DNA of 33,105 nucleotides, taken from NCBI GenBank assembly GCA_003149735.1, contig QANA01000042.1, positions 1 to 33,105 of the forward strand, in the 5' to 3' direction. Shown here one piece after another: positions 25,001-32,126 of the stretch (the first letter of the stretch is position 1; each line of letters starts with the position of its first letter). Source of the DNA: Clostridiales bacterium. GTDB lineage: Bacteria > Bacillota_A > Clostridia > Christensenellales > Christensenellaceae. The notes below the pieces were generated by a model. That model did no database searches, was not told the DNA's origin, and saw only the letters and a program-made list of their open reading frames with translations. A program made the translations under genes and the position numbers.

Positions 25001-26275
25001 TCAATTTTCCATACGAATCACAGCACCGACTTTTTTAACGACATCCATTTTTTTAAAGTCGGCAATTGCATTTTGAATATCCTTTTCTTTTGCGGGATAA
25101 GTCTGGAAGACAATCGTTGCTTCATCCTTTTTTGCATCTTTCTGTATGACTGAAAGAATGCTGATCCCATAATCGCCCATGCGTTTGGTAACCTGAGCCA
25201 AAACACCAGGAACGTTTAACAGATTAAGGCGAATATAAAAAGGGCAAGTCCAATTCTCTTCGAAATGTAAAATCGGAGAAATAAAATCTTTCTTATTTTC
25301 AAAAGTTGCATATTTATGCTGCTGCATATGATGCGATGCATAAATCACATCAGAGATAACGGCACTTGCCGTAGGCAATGCACCTGCTCCTCTTCCATAA
25401 AACATAACATCACCTACTGAGCTGCCATTCATCAGAATCGCATTAAATGAATCCAATACATTTGCCAGCGGATGTGTTTGCGGAATCATCGTAGGATGCA
25501 CACGCAACTCCACATTATTTCCCGAACGTTTGGCAATCGCCAATAACTTAATCACATAGCCGAAGTCCTTTGCATATTGAATATCCTGCTTTGCAACATG
25601 GGATATACCTTCCCGATAAATATATTCAATCGGGAGTCGGGAATGAAAAGCTTTAGAAGCCAAAATCGACAACTTATACATCGCATCAAATCCTTCAACA
25701 TCCGCTGTTGGATCTGCTTCAGCATAGCCTAAAGCCTGAGCCTCTTTCAGGACTTCTTCATAGTCCATGCCCTCTGAAGTCATTTTTGTCAAAATATAGT
25801 TTGTCGTGCCATTAATGATTGCAAAAATAGAATGCATATCATTAGCCTGCAAGCTGTCATCAATTGCCCTTAAAATAGGAATTCCGCCTCCGACACTTGC
25901 TTCAAAATAAAATCCTGCACCGGTTTTCTTAGCAGCTTCTTCAATTTCCGGCCAATAGTTAGCAATCATCTGTTTATTCGCCGAAACTACTGTTTTTCCC
26001 GCTTCCAATGCTTGAATTACATATGTCTTGGCAGGCTCTATCCCTCCCAATACTTCAATAACGATATCAATATCCGGATCATTTAGAATTTCTTCAATAT
26101 TTGCAGCCTTCTTTTCTTCCGGAATTTCATAATGATAACTCCTGGACAACACTTTTTTGACTTGATATCGAGTCAGTTCCTTATGCGCAATTTGTTCTTC
26201 ATCTTTTTGCAGTATTTGATAAACGCCGGAACCAACTGTCCCCATACCAAGGATTGCAACACGAATCTCTTTCAT
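25001..26275 (-). CDS. hom: Homoserine dehydrogenase
   Basis: The enzyme reduces aspartate semialdehyde to homoserine, on the way to threonine and methionine. The Rossmann domain begins with ILGMGTVGSGV (8-18). The central catalytic domain has ANKQMIA, ASVGGGIPILRAI, and INGTTNYILTKM followed by ALGYAEADPTADVEGFDA. The C-terminal 75 or so residues (LLNVPGVLAQVTKRMGDYGI onward) form an ACT domain, which usually mediates feedback inhibition by threonine. At 424 residues it has the normal length for the monofunctional Firmicute enzyme. It is the last gene of the panT-like/coaX/hom unit, 29 bp after coaX. Confidence 0.97.
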   Translation of the reverse strand: MKEIRVAILGMGTVGSGVYQILQKDEEQIAHKELTRYQVKKVLSRSYHYEIPEEKKAANIEEILNDPDIDIVIEVLGGIEPAKTYVIQALEAGKTVVSANKQMIANYWPEIEEAAKKTGAGFYFEASVGGGIPILRAIDDSLQANDMHSIFAIINGTTNYILTKMTSEGMDYEEVLKEAQALGYAEADPTADVEGFDAMYKLSILASKAFHSRLPIEYIYREGISHVAKQDIQYAKDFGYVIKLLAIAKRSGNNVELRVHPTMIPQTHPLANVLDSFNAILMNGSSVGDVMFYGRGAGALPTASAVISDVIYASHHMQQHKYATFENKKDFISPILHFEENWTCPFYIRLNLLNVPGVLAQVTKRMGDYGISILSVIQKDAKKDEATIVFQTYPAKEKDIQNAIADFKKMDVVKKVGAVIRMEN

Positions 26276-26304
26276 AACTTATTTACTCCCTTTTCCGATA
26301 CTCC

Positions 26305-27075
26305 TCAACCTTCGTGATTTTTCTGATAAATGATATGCAGGCCATGCAACGTCAGCAAACTATCAATGACGTCAATCATCTGCGTTTCGGAAGCAATTGT
26401 TTCTGCCATCCCTCCCGTGGCAATAACTTTCGCTTCCGCGCCCAATTCTGATTTCATTTTCCGCAATATATAATCAACCTGTCCAACATATCCATACAGA
26501 ATACCAGATTGCATACATGCTATCGTATTCCGATTGATTACCCGCTTAGGCTTAATCAATTCCACCTTGGGAAGTTTTGCCGTATTATTTGTTAGCGCAT
26601 TCGCCGAAACAATCAAACCCGGACAAATTGCGCCACCCAAAAATTCCCCTCTTTTTGAAATTGCTCCAAAGGTCGTTGCCGTACCAAAATCTACGGTAAT
26701 ACAGGGGCCGCCATATAATTCATAAGCGGCCACTGCATTTACGATTCGATCCGAGCCCAATTCCTTAGGGTTATCATATAAGATATTAATACCTGTCTTG
26801 ATGCCGGGTTCTACAAAACATGGGCGCTTTTTAAAATAGGTTTTACACATATGTTCTATCGTATAATTGATAGAGGGAATTACAGAAGAAATCATAATAT
26901 CTTCAACTTCTTCCGGCTTCAGATGCAGATAGTCCAAAAATGAAATCATCTTGATTCCGATTTCATCCGAAGTTACATGCATCTTTGTTGCCATACGCCA
27001 AGAATTGCGCAATTTTCCCTTTTCAAATAATCCACACTTAATATTTGTATTTCCGACATCTATAACAATGAGCAT
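26305..27075 (-). CDS. coaX: Type III pantothenate kinase
   Basis: This enzyme starts coenzyme A synthesis by phosphorylating pantothenate. It belongs to the ASKHA superfamily and is not inhibited by CoA. Motifs seen: phosphate loop IDVGNTNIKCGLF at 5-17, GSDRIVNAVAAYELYGG from 107, Asp129 and the following loop VDFGTATTFGAIS, and a C-terminal ATGGMAE. At 256 residues it has typical length. It follows the ECF S component gene by 20 bp, pairing the kinase with a probable pantothenate importer; phosphorylation would trap the vitamin. Confidence 0.96.
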   Translation of the reverse strand: MLIVIDVGNTNIKCGLFEKGKLRNSWRMATKMHVTSDEIGIKMISFLDYLHLKPEEVEDIMISSVIPSINYTIEHMCKTYFKKRPCFVEPGIKTGINILYDNPKELGSDRIVNAVAAYELYGGPCITVDFGTATTFGAISKRGEFLGGAICPGLIVSANALTNNTAKLPKVELIKPKRVINRNTIACMQSGILYGYVGQVDYILRKMKSELGAEAKVIATGGMAETIASETQMIDVIDSLLTLHGLHIIYQKNHEG

Positions 27076-27095
27076 TCTGTTTTTCCCTTTGAATT

Positions 27096-27683
27096 TTAAT
27101 TTTTTGCCTTTTTCCGAAGCATTTTTTCAACTGCTACAATAATCGGCCCACAAATCAAGGCTGCTGCCAAAGCTTCACAAGACCCGTTTAAAGCTCCCAC
27201 GCCCGCAATAATTGCCAATACTCCTGAAGCATCAATACCTGAAATAACATAAAAAAGAAGCATCAGCCCCAAATAGAAGATAGTATTGGTCAACGAACCG
27301 GCAATCGGTGCTACAATGGCTGCCAAAGTTTGATTCTTTTTACCAATCATCAAATAAATCCATCTGGCAATAATCGGCACCATCAAGCGCGCCCCTACAG
27401 ACATTATAATCACCAAAATTGGACTCACAGCCATCAACGGTGCTAACAACGCAGAAGTAGCTGTAAACGCTTTCCAAACACTGGTTAATCCAAATACAAG
27501 CCCTAACAACAAGCCCACTTTGGAGCCACATAAAATTGCACCAATAATGACAGGAATATGCATCGTTGTCACATTTGCAGGCGGAATTGGAATAATACCA
27601 ATGTTTGTGAGTCCCAACACCAAGGTTACTGCGGCCAACATGCCAGTTACGGCAATCGTTCTGACCTTACTACTGTAATTCAT
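27096..27683 (-). CDS. ECF transporter S component, probably pantothenate (PanT-like)
   Basis: This 195-residue membrane protein has about six hydrophobic segments, including IPPANVTTMHIPVIIGAIL, a block typical of one S-component family. The N-terminal helix (RTIAVTGMLAAVTLVLG) has the small-residue face for docking to EcfT. It would depend on an EcfA/A'/T module encoded elsewhere. The ATG at 27683 has GGAGG just upstream, so the longer frame to 27818 is rejected. Pantothenate is inferred only from coaX lying immediately downstream. Confidence 0.85.
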   Translation of the reverse strand: MNYSSKVRTIAVTGMLAAVTLVLGLTNIGIIPIPPANVTTMHIPVIIGAILCGSKVGLLLGLVFGLTSVWKAFTATSALLAPLMAVSPILVIIMSVGARLMVPIIARWIYLMIGKKNQTLAAIVAPIAGSLTNTIFYLGLMLLFYVISGIDASGVLAIIAGVGALNGSCEALAAALICGPIIVAVEKMLRKKAKN

Positions 27684-27826
27684 TTGTTCCTCCGTTCCGG
27701 TTCCACTGTCCCGCCGCCTTTTTTCAAGAAACTGGCTGGAGCTTCTTTTACAGAATACTCCGCATATCAGATGTTTCTCAGCAATCAAATTCGGCCAACT
27801 GATGTGGATACCCGACATTTTTATTT

Positions 27827-27855
27827 ATTATACTTGATTTACCTGTGAGATGCAA
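27827..27855 (-). promoter_or_regulatory. Promoter for the panT-like/coaX/hom operon
   Basis: TTGCAT (27855-27850), a 17-bp spacer and TATAAT (27832-27827). The predicted leader is about 135 nt, long enough to hold regulation, but I recognise no known riboswitch or clear terminator in it. Confidence 0.65.
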
Positions 27856-27862
27856 CGGGATT

Positions 27863-28297
27863 TTATAAATACAAATAGAACCGATAAACTATATAAAATA
27901 AATAAAGTTGCCATATAAAGGGAAAAATGTAAATCATTCCTTCCCGTTGTAAACTGCGTCCGCTTAATATTAAACAAACCGACACAATGCTCAGTGCGGC
28001 GAAAAAATCTCCACAATATAAAAATATATAAGTAAACAATCCAAACAGAGCCAGCTGTAATGCATACCATATGAGCCTCCCTGCTGTTTTTTTCTCTTTT
28101 TGAATCAACAAATATATATTTCGACCAAACATAACTCCAACAGTACAGAGCCACAACGCAATATAACTCAGTTTCACCTTGTATTGCTTCTGCAACAAAG
28201 GGAAATCTCCTTCAATTGTGAAAATAGCAATAACCATTTGGCAAAACAGCGCCAAACCAAATAAAGTAATACCGTAAAAAAACTGTTTTTTCTTCAT
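27863..28297 (-). CDS. Small integral membrane protein, function unknown
   Basis: This 144-residue protein is not recognised. It has four or five hydrophobic segments (about 6-27, 43-62, 78-95, 97-113, 120-142) separated by short basic loops such as QKEKK. There is no signal peptidase site, motif or Cys pair pattern that suggests chemistry. GGGGGG stands 6 bp before the ATG. It lies between the terminator of the redox operon and the promoter of the panT-like operon, so it is probably transcribed alone. A frame overlapping it (27828-28154) is a shadow. Confidence 0.7.
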   Translation of the reverse strand: MKKKQFFYGITLFGLALFCQMVIAIFTIEGDFPLLQKQYKVKLSYIALWLCTVGVMFGRNIYLLIQKEKKTAGRLIWYALQLALFGLFTYIFLYCGDFFAALSIVSVCLILSGRSLQREGMIYIFPFIWQLYLFYIVYRFYLYL

Positions 28298-28350
28298 TGT
28301 TCCCCCCTTTCTATTCTATTGATATAAAACAAAAAAAGAAGCAACTTATT

Positions 28351-28387
28351 AAATAAAAAAATCGGGCTTCGAAAAACTCGAAGCCCG
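28351..28387 (-). terminator. Intrinsic terminator of the redox operon
   Basis: On the minus strand a 10-bp stem (CGGGCTTCGA 28387-28378 with TCGAAGCCCG 28372-28363) and loop GTTTT are followed by ATTTTTTATTT. It lies 15 bp past the ferredoxin-like gene. Confidence 0.93.
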
Positions 28388-28402
28388 GATTCTAATCCAT
28401 GA

Positions 28403-28651
28403 TTATTTGAGTGTTGGCAAAACCTCTTTAACAAAAAACTCTTCTGTGTTATTTTCATTTAAAGAAAAGGATTTCCCATCAAAAGTAGTGCTGACTCCAC
28501 GCTGGCAGTTTCCAGTGCAGAAAATGCCAGCCAGTTCTACCTTATCTGCCACCTGATAGGTCTTTACCAGCGTTTCCAATTGTTCCACTACTCGCGCTGA
28601 CCCTTTTACGTGGCAAGCGCTGCCAATACATACTGTAATCTTTTTCTTCAT
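28403..28651 (-). CDS. Thioredoxin-like [2Fe-2S] ferredoxin
   Basis: An 82-residue protein with the NuoE/ferredoxin-like thioredoxin fold. The four cluster ligands are Cys8 and Cys13 (CIGSACHVKGS) and Cys45 and Cys49 (FCTGNCQRG). Such domains feed electrons between flavin and Fe-S subunits in NADH-oxidising complexes and bifurcating hydrogenases. It is the last gene of the redox operon, 4 bp after the membrane protein gene, suggesting that it is an electron carrier or small subunit for that complex. Ribosome site AGGGATAAG precedes the ATG. Confidence 0.88.
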   Translation of the reverse strand: MKKKITVCIGSACHVKGSARVVEQLETLVKTYQVADKVELAGIFCTGNCQRGVSTTFDGKSFSLNENNTEEFFVKEVLPTLK

Positions 28652-28655
28652 CTAC

Positions 28656-28952
28656 TTATCCCTGAGCTCCATTCTCTGCCTTACGTTCAATTGCACGATT
28701 GCGGAAATAAAGCGCTATATCTGTACATACCATAATTACATTAGGGAAATAGAACCAAAATGCCAGATTATAAGTATGTGTCAGACATTTAGAAATAATG
28801 CCGCAAATATAACCAAAGCAAATAAAGCAGCTAAACATAAGGCTTTTGCCTTTTGTAGAGCGTGAACGATAAGAGCGCACAATCGAAAGCGGCCATGAAA
28901 TACCGAAACTGACAATCATCAACGTTTCCAGGATATTTGCTAAATTTTCCAT
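28656..28952 (-). CDS. SemiSWEET / PQ-loop-like membrane protein
   Basis: This 98-residue protein has three membrane helices (about 7-27, 38-56, 63-85), the size of a SemiSWEET triple-helix bundle. The first helix ends in SWPLSIVRSYRSRSTKGKS, resembling the PQ-loop pattern with Pro21 and a Ser-x-Lys-Gly, and helix three has Pro70-Asn71, like the SemiSWEET PN motif. Known relatives move sugars or other small solutes as dimers. Here it sits inside a redox operon, so carriage of an organic acid or another role is possible; this is inference. The ATG at 28952 is preferred over a TTG at 28961, which is too close to AAGGAA. Confidence 0.75.
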   Translation of the reverse strand: MENLANILETLMIVSFGISWPLSIVRSYRSRSTKGKSLMFSCFICFGYICGIISKCLTHTYNLAFWFYFPNVIMVCTDIALYFRNRAIERKAENGAQG

Positions 28953-28984
28953 AGGATACAATACTTCCTTTAAATCAAAATTTT

Positions 28985-30589
28985 TTAAAGCGTATTTCTC
29001 TTGCGCGTATAATCAGGCAAAAGTTTCGGAGAAACAATTTCGCTATGAATGCCTGCTTCTTCCATTTCCTTGGCAAACTTGTTCACATGCGAAAGTGTCA
29101 AATTCCCTACTTTTGTGTTCCGGCTCTTAGCCGCAGCATTTTTGCCGGCACTTCTGCCAAAAACGATAATATCCAACAACGAGTTACCCATCAAACGGTT
29201 TCTTCCATGAATTCCGCCAACCGCTTCACCAGCAACAAAGAGATTTTCAACACCGGTCATTCCGTCAGGCGTAATCTGCAAACCGCCATTTTGATAATGC
29301 AACGTCGGATAAACCAGAATCGGCACTTTGCGAATATCAATATCATATTTTGCAAACATACGCATCATTGCCGGAATTCTTTTTTCGATGGTTCCTTCTC
29401 CGCCTTTCATCTCAATCATAGGCGTATCCAGCCATACTCCCACACCATTTCCGGTATTTACACCTTTGCCATTCGTAGAGCATTCGCGAATAATGGAAGC
29501 AGCAGAAACATCTCTGGTCTCCAACGGATGCATGAAAGCTTCACCTTCCGAGTTGATCAGCATAGCGCCAACCGAGCGCACTTTTTCTGTTACCAATGCT
29601 CCGAAAATTTGCTCCGGATAAGCTACTCCGGTAGGATGATACTGCAAAGTATCTGCATACAATAACTTCGCCCCAGCACGATAACCGAGAATCAATCCGT
29701 CAGCCGTAGCACCATAATGATTGGATGTGGGGAAGCCTTGATAATGCAGTCGGCCAGCACCTCCGGTTGCTATAATTACCGTCTTAGCGCGGGCAATTTT
29801 GATTTCTTTGGTTTCCATATTGAGTAATACAGCACCAGCCGCCTTACCCTCATCATCCAAAATCAGCTCAATTGCAGCTGTAAAATCCACTACCGGAATG
29901 CCACGGTTGAGTACTTCGTCCCGCAGAGTGCGCATAATCTCAGCTCCGGAATAGTCTTTCGCTGCGTGCATTCTCTTTCTGGAAGTACCACCACCATGCG
30001 TTGTAATCATGGTGCCATCCGCCGCTTTATCAAATTCAACGCCCAATTCGTTGAGCCACTTAATTGCTTCCGGCGCTTCCATTACCAGTTTGGAAAGAAG
30101 CTCAGGCTTATTGGTAAAATGTCCGCCGCCCATTGCGTCCAAATAGTGAATTGCAGGAGAGTCATTAGGTTTATCCGCAGCCTGGATTCCGCCTTCTGCC
30201 ATCATTGTATTGGCATCACCAATGCGCAGTTTGGTAACAATCATTACCTTAGCACCCGCTTCATCCGCTTCGATTGCAGCAGATGAACCTGCGCCGCCAC
30301 CGCCGATTACCAATACATCAACATCATAATCCACATGGGATAAATCAATCTTTGCGGGATTAATTCGGCTGTTTGCCTGTAAAAGTGCAGCCAATTCTGT
30401 AGGAACTTTTTCCCCTTTGTTAGGGCCTACTTGCAAAACTGCAAATTCATTCTGCTTATAGTCCGGATGATAGGTTGCAAGGAGGGTTTCTTTTTCCTCA
30501 GCAGTCATCCGTCTGGGTTCAAGCGCAATATTCTTCGCTCTCGCCGCTTCCACTTTCTTCATGGATTCCAGTATTTCACCACTGTACAT
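28985..30589 (-). CDS. Fumarate reductase-like flavoprotein (FrdA/TfrA type)
   Basis: This 534-residue FAD-dependent reductase has no signal peptide. A unique N-terminal extension (about 1-88) precedes the Rossmann FAD loop VIGGGGAGS (around 95-102). Active-site residues of the fumarate reductase family match by pattern: His318 (YHPTG), Arg338 (TEKVRS), His431 (LHYQNGG) and Arg465 (GRNRLMGNS). The His that binds FAD covalently in Frd/Sdh is replaced by Asn127 (ANTMMAEGG), so FAD should be non-covalent. RGEGG is changed to RSVGA. Fumarate is the likeliest acceptor, but other enoates are possible. The ATG at 30589 has AAGGAGG upstream; the longer frame to 30613 is rejected. Confidence 0.88.
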   Translation of the reverse strand: MYSGEILESMKKVEAARAKNIALEPRRMTAEEKETLLATYHPDYKQNEFAVLQVGPNKGEKVPTELAALLQANSRINPAKIDLSHVDYDVDVLVIGGGGAGSSAAIEADEAGAKVMIVTKLRIGDANTMMAEGGIQAADKPNDSPAIHYLDAMGGGHFTNKPELLSKLVMEAPEAIKWLNELGVEFDKAADGTMITTHGGGTSRKRMHAAKDYSGAEIMRTLRDEVLNRGIPVVDFTAAIELILDDEGKAAGAVLLNMETKEIKIARAKTVIIATGGAGRLHYQGFPTSNHYGATADGLILGYRAGAKLLYADTLQYHPTGVAYPEQIFGALVTEKVRSVGAMLINSEGEAFMHPLETRDVSAASIIRECSTNGKGVNTGNGVGVWLDTPMIEMKGGEGTIEKRIPAMMRMFAKYDIDIRKVPILVYPTLHYQNGGLQITPDGMTGVENLFVAGEAVGGIHGRNRLMGNSLLDIIVFGRSAGKNAAAKSRNTKVGNLTLSHVNKFAKEMEEAGIHSEIVSPKLLPDYTRKRNTL

Positions 30590-30602
30590 CTGTTTTTCCT
30601 CC

Positions 30603-31277
30603 TTATTTCTCAATCTCGCGGTTATTATAAAGTTCTTTCAATTCCTCAATCGGTTTCTGCATTAAGTTTTCAATCAAAGCGTTGAAATCGCCGTTCTGAA
30701 TCTCTTCTACCCGATGATTCAGATGTTCTGCCTTAGGAGCAATATATTTTCCGTTCAGGCGACGAGCCAATAAGGCAACCTGAGGATGAGAAATTCCTGC
30801 CGGGCATCTGGAAGAACATACTCCGCACATTACGCAGTCAAAAGATTCTTCTGCACATTTCTCATACTCACCACGTTGTGCATAAGCAATATATTGCATT
30901 ACATTAAGTTCCTGCGTACAGCTCTTCGTGCAGGCATTACAACCAATGCAGCTGTAAATTTCCGGATAAAGCTGCATCATAATCTGCTCAGTCGGCTTAA
31001 CTTTATTAATATCGTATACCTGCTTTTCCAAGGGGAAGAAAGGCAACGTAGCAATATACATATCCTCTTGCACTTGTGTCTGGCAAGCCAAGCATGCATG
31101 CAGTTCGCGTTCACCTTTGATACGATAGATTGTCGCGCAAGCGCCACAGAAACCATTTCTGCAACCGCAGCCACGCACCAACTGATAGCCTGCATATTCC
31201 ATGGCGCCCATAATCGTCAGGCTGGCAGGCACTTCATATTTTTTACCCATCAGGAATACATTTACCATTTTTTCCAT
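30603..31277 (-). CDS. Fumarate reductase-like iron-sulfur protein (FrdB/SdhB type)
   Basis: A 224-residue soluble electron-transfer subunit. The N-terminal plant-type [2Fe-2S] domain has GCGCRNGFCGAC (Cys39, Cys44, Cys47, with Cys37 extra) and Cys62 and/or Cys65 (ACLAC). The C-terminal domain has two four-Cys motifs: Cys110, 113, 116, 120 (CIGCNACTKSC) and Cys148, 151, 154, 158 (CVMCGVCSSRCP). SdhB/FrdB normally carries [2Fe-2S], [4Fe-4S] and [3Fe-4S]; here both distal motifs have four Cys, so two [4Fe-4S] clusters are expected. It lies 13 bp upstream of the flavoprotein gene. Ribosome site AAAGGAG is 13 bp from the ATG. Confidence 0.9.
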   Translation of the reverse strand: MEKMVNVFLMGKKYEVPASLTIMGAMEYAGYQLVRGCGCRNGFCGACATIYRIKGERELHACLACQTQVQEDMYIATLPFFPLEKQVYDINKVKPTEQIMMQLYPEIYSCIGCNACTKSCTQELNVMQYIAYAQRGEYEKCAEESFDCVMCGVCSSRCPAGISHPQVALLARRLNGKYIAPKAEHLNHRVEEIQNGDFNALIENLMQKPIEELKELYNNREIEK

Positions 31278-31298
31278 GTCCCTGTTCTCTCCTTTTAA

Positions 31299-32126
31299 TT
31301 AATACTCGTTCGGAAGTTCTCCCAATTGATCGAAACGGAATACCGGGCCATCCTTGCAGACATATTTAGATCCGATATTGCATCTGCCGCATTTGCCAAT
31401 ACCACACTTCATTCGTAACTCCATTGTGGTATAGACCTGTGTATCCTGGAACCCCAGTTCTTTCAATCCGGCCAGCGTAAACTTAATCATAATGGGTGGT
31501 CCGCACATAAGAACCGTCTTGCGAACATCTGGATTCAATTCCTTTACATAGTTAGGAACAAAACCGACATGGCCATCCCAGCCCTCTTGTTCACGGTCAA
31601 TTGTTAAGTTGACTTCAATGCCCTCGTCAGCCATCCATTCATTGATGATCTCCTGATAGTCCACCAAATCATCTTTCGAACGAGAGCCGTAAATAATTTG
31701 TACACTGCCATAATTCTGACGATTATCCCGTACGTAATTGATAACGGAACGCAAAGGGGCTAATCCAATGCCGCCGGCAATAAATAACAAATCCTTACCT
31801 TTTAAATCGCTTTCCACCGGAAATCCATTACCATAAGGGCCGCGAATGGTGATCTGCTGACCAACTTCCATTTGATGCAGCCATTCCGTTACACAACCAC
31901 ATCTCTTAATGCTGAATTCCATATATTCCCGATTAGTAGGTGAAGAAGTAATGGAAAATAACGCTTCTCCCACCCCAGGCATGGAGAGCATCGCACATTG
32001 CCCGGGAATATGTTCAAAAACCTTCTTGCCATCCAGCCCCAGTACACGGAATGTTTTTACATCCGGCGTATCTGTACGAATATCGGTAACTACGCCCAAT
32101 TTTGGAATCAACGCTTCTATATTCAT
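31299..32126 (-). CDS. FAD/NAD(P)H-binding reductase subunit (AsrB / HydG-gamma / PyrK-like)
   Basis: A 275-residue ferredoxin-NADP reductase-fold protein. It has an FAD domain (about 10-105) with FSITSSPT and an NAD(P) domain with FIAGGIGLAPLRS (115-127) and MCGPPIMI (207-214). A C-terminal [2Fe-2S] site follows with Cys241, Cys246, Cys249 and Cys257 (KCGIGKCGRC). This matches the gamma subunit of archaeal sulfhydrogenases, AsrB and PyrK, which pass electrons between NAD(P)H and Fe-S partners. Its ATG overlaps the upstream stop in ATGA, so it is translated coupled to the AsrA-like subunit. It is the likely electron entry point of the complex. Confidence 0.92.
   Translation of the reverse strand: MNIEALIPKLGVVTDIRTDTPDVKTFRVLGLDGKKVFEHIPGQCAMLSMPGVGEALFSITSSPTNREYMEFSIKRCGCVTEWLHQMEVGQQITIRGPYGNGFPVESDLKGKDLLFIAGGIGLAPLRSVINYVRDNRQNYGSVQIIYGSRSKDDLVDYQEIINEWMADEGIEVNLTIDREQEGWDGHVGFVPNYVKELNPDVRKTVLMCGPPIMIKFTLAGLKELGFQDTQVYTTMELRMKCGIGKCGRCNIGSKYVCKDGPVFRFDQLGELPNEY

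Noticed and set aside
27828..28154. 108-codon minus-strand open frame
   Set aside because: It overlaps the better-supported 144-residue membrane protein in another frame and lacks a ribosome site.
30590..30613. Earlier start for the FrdA-like gene
   Set aside because: AAGGAGG is placed for the ATG at 30589, and the earlier codons lie on that ribosome site and the upstream stop.
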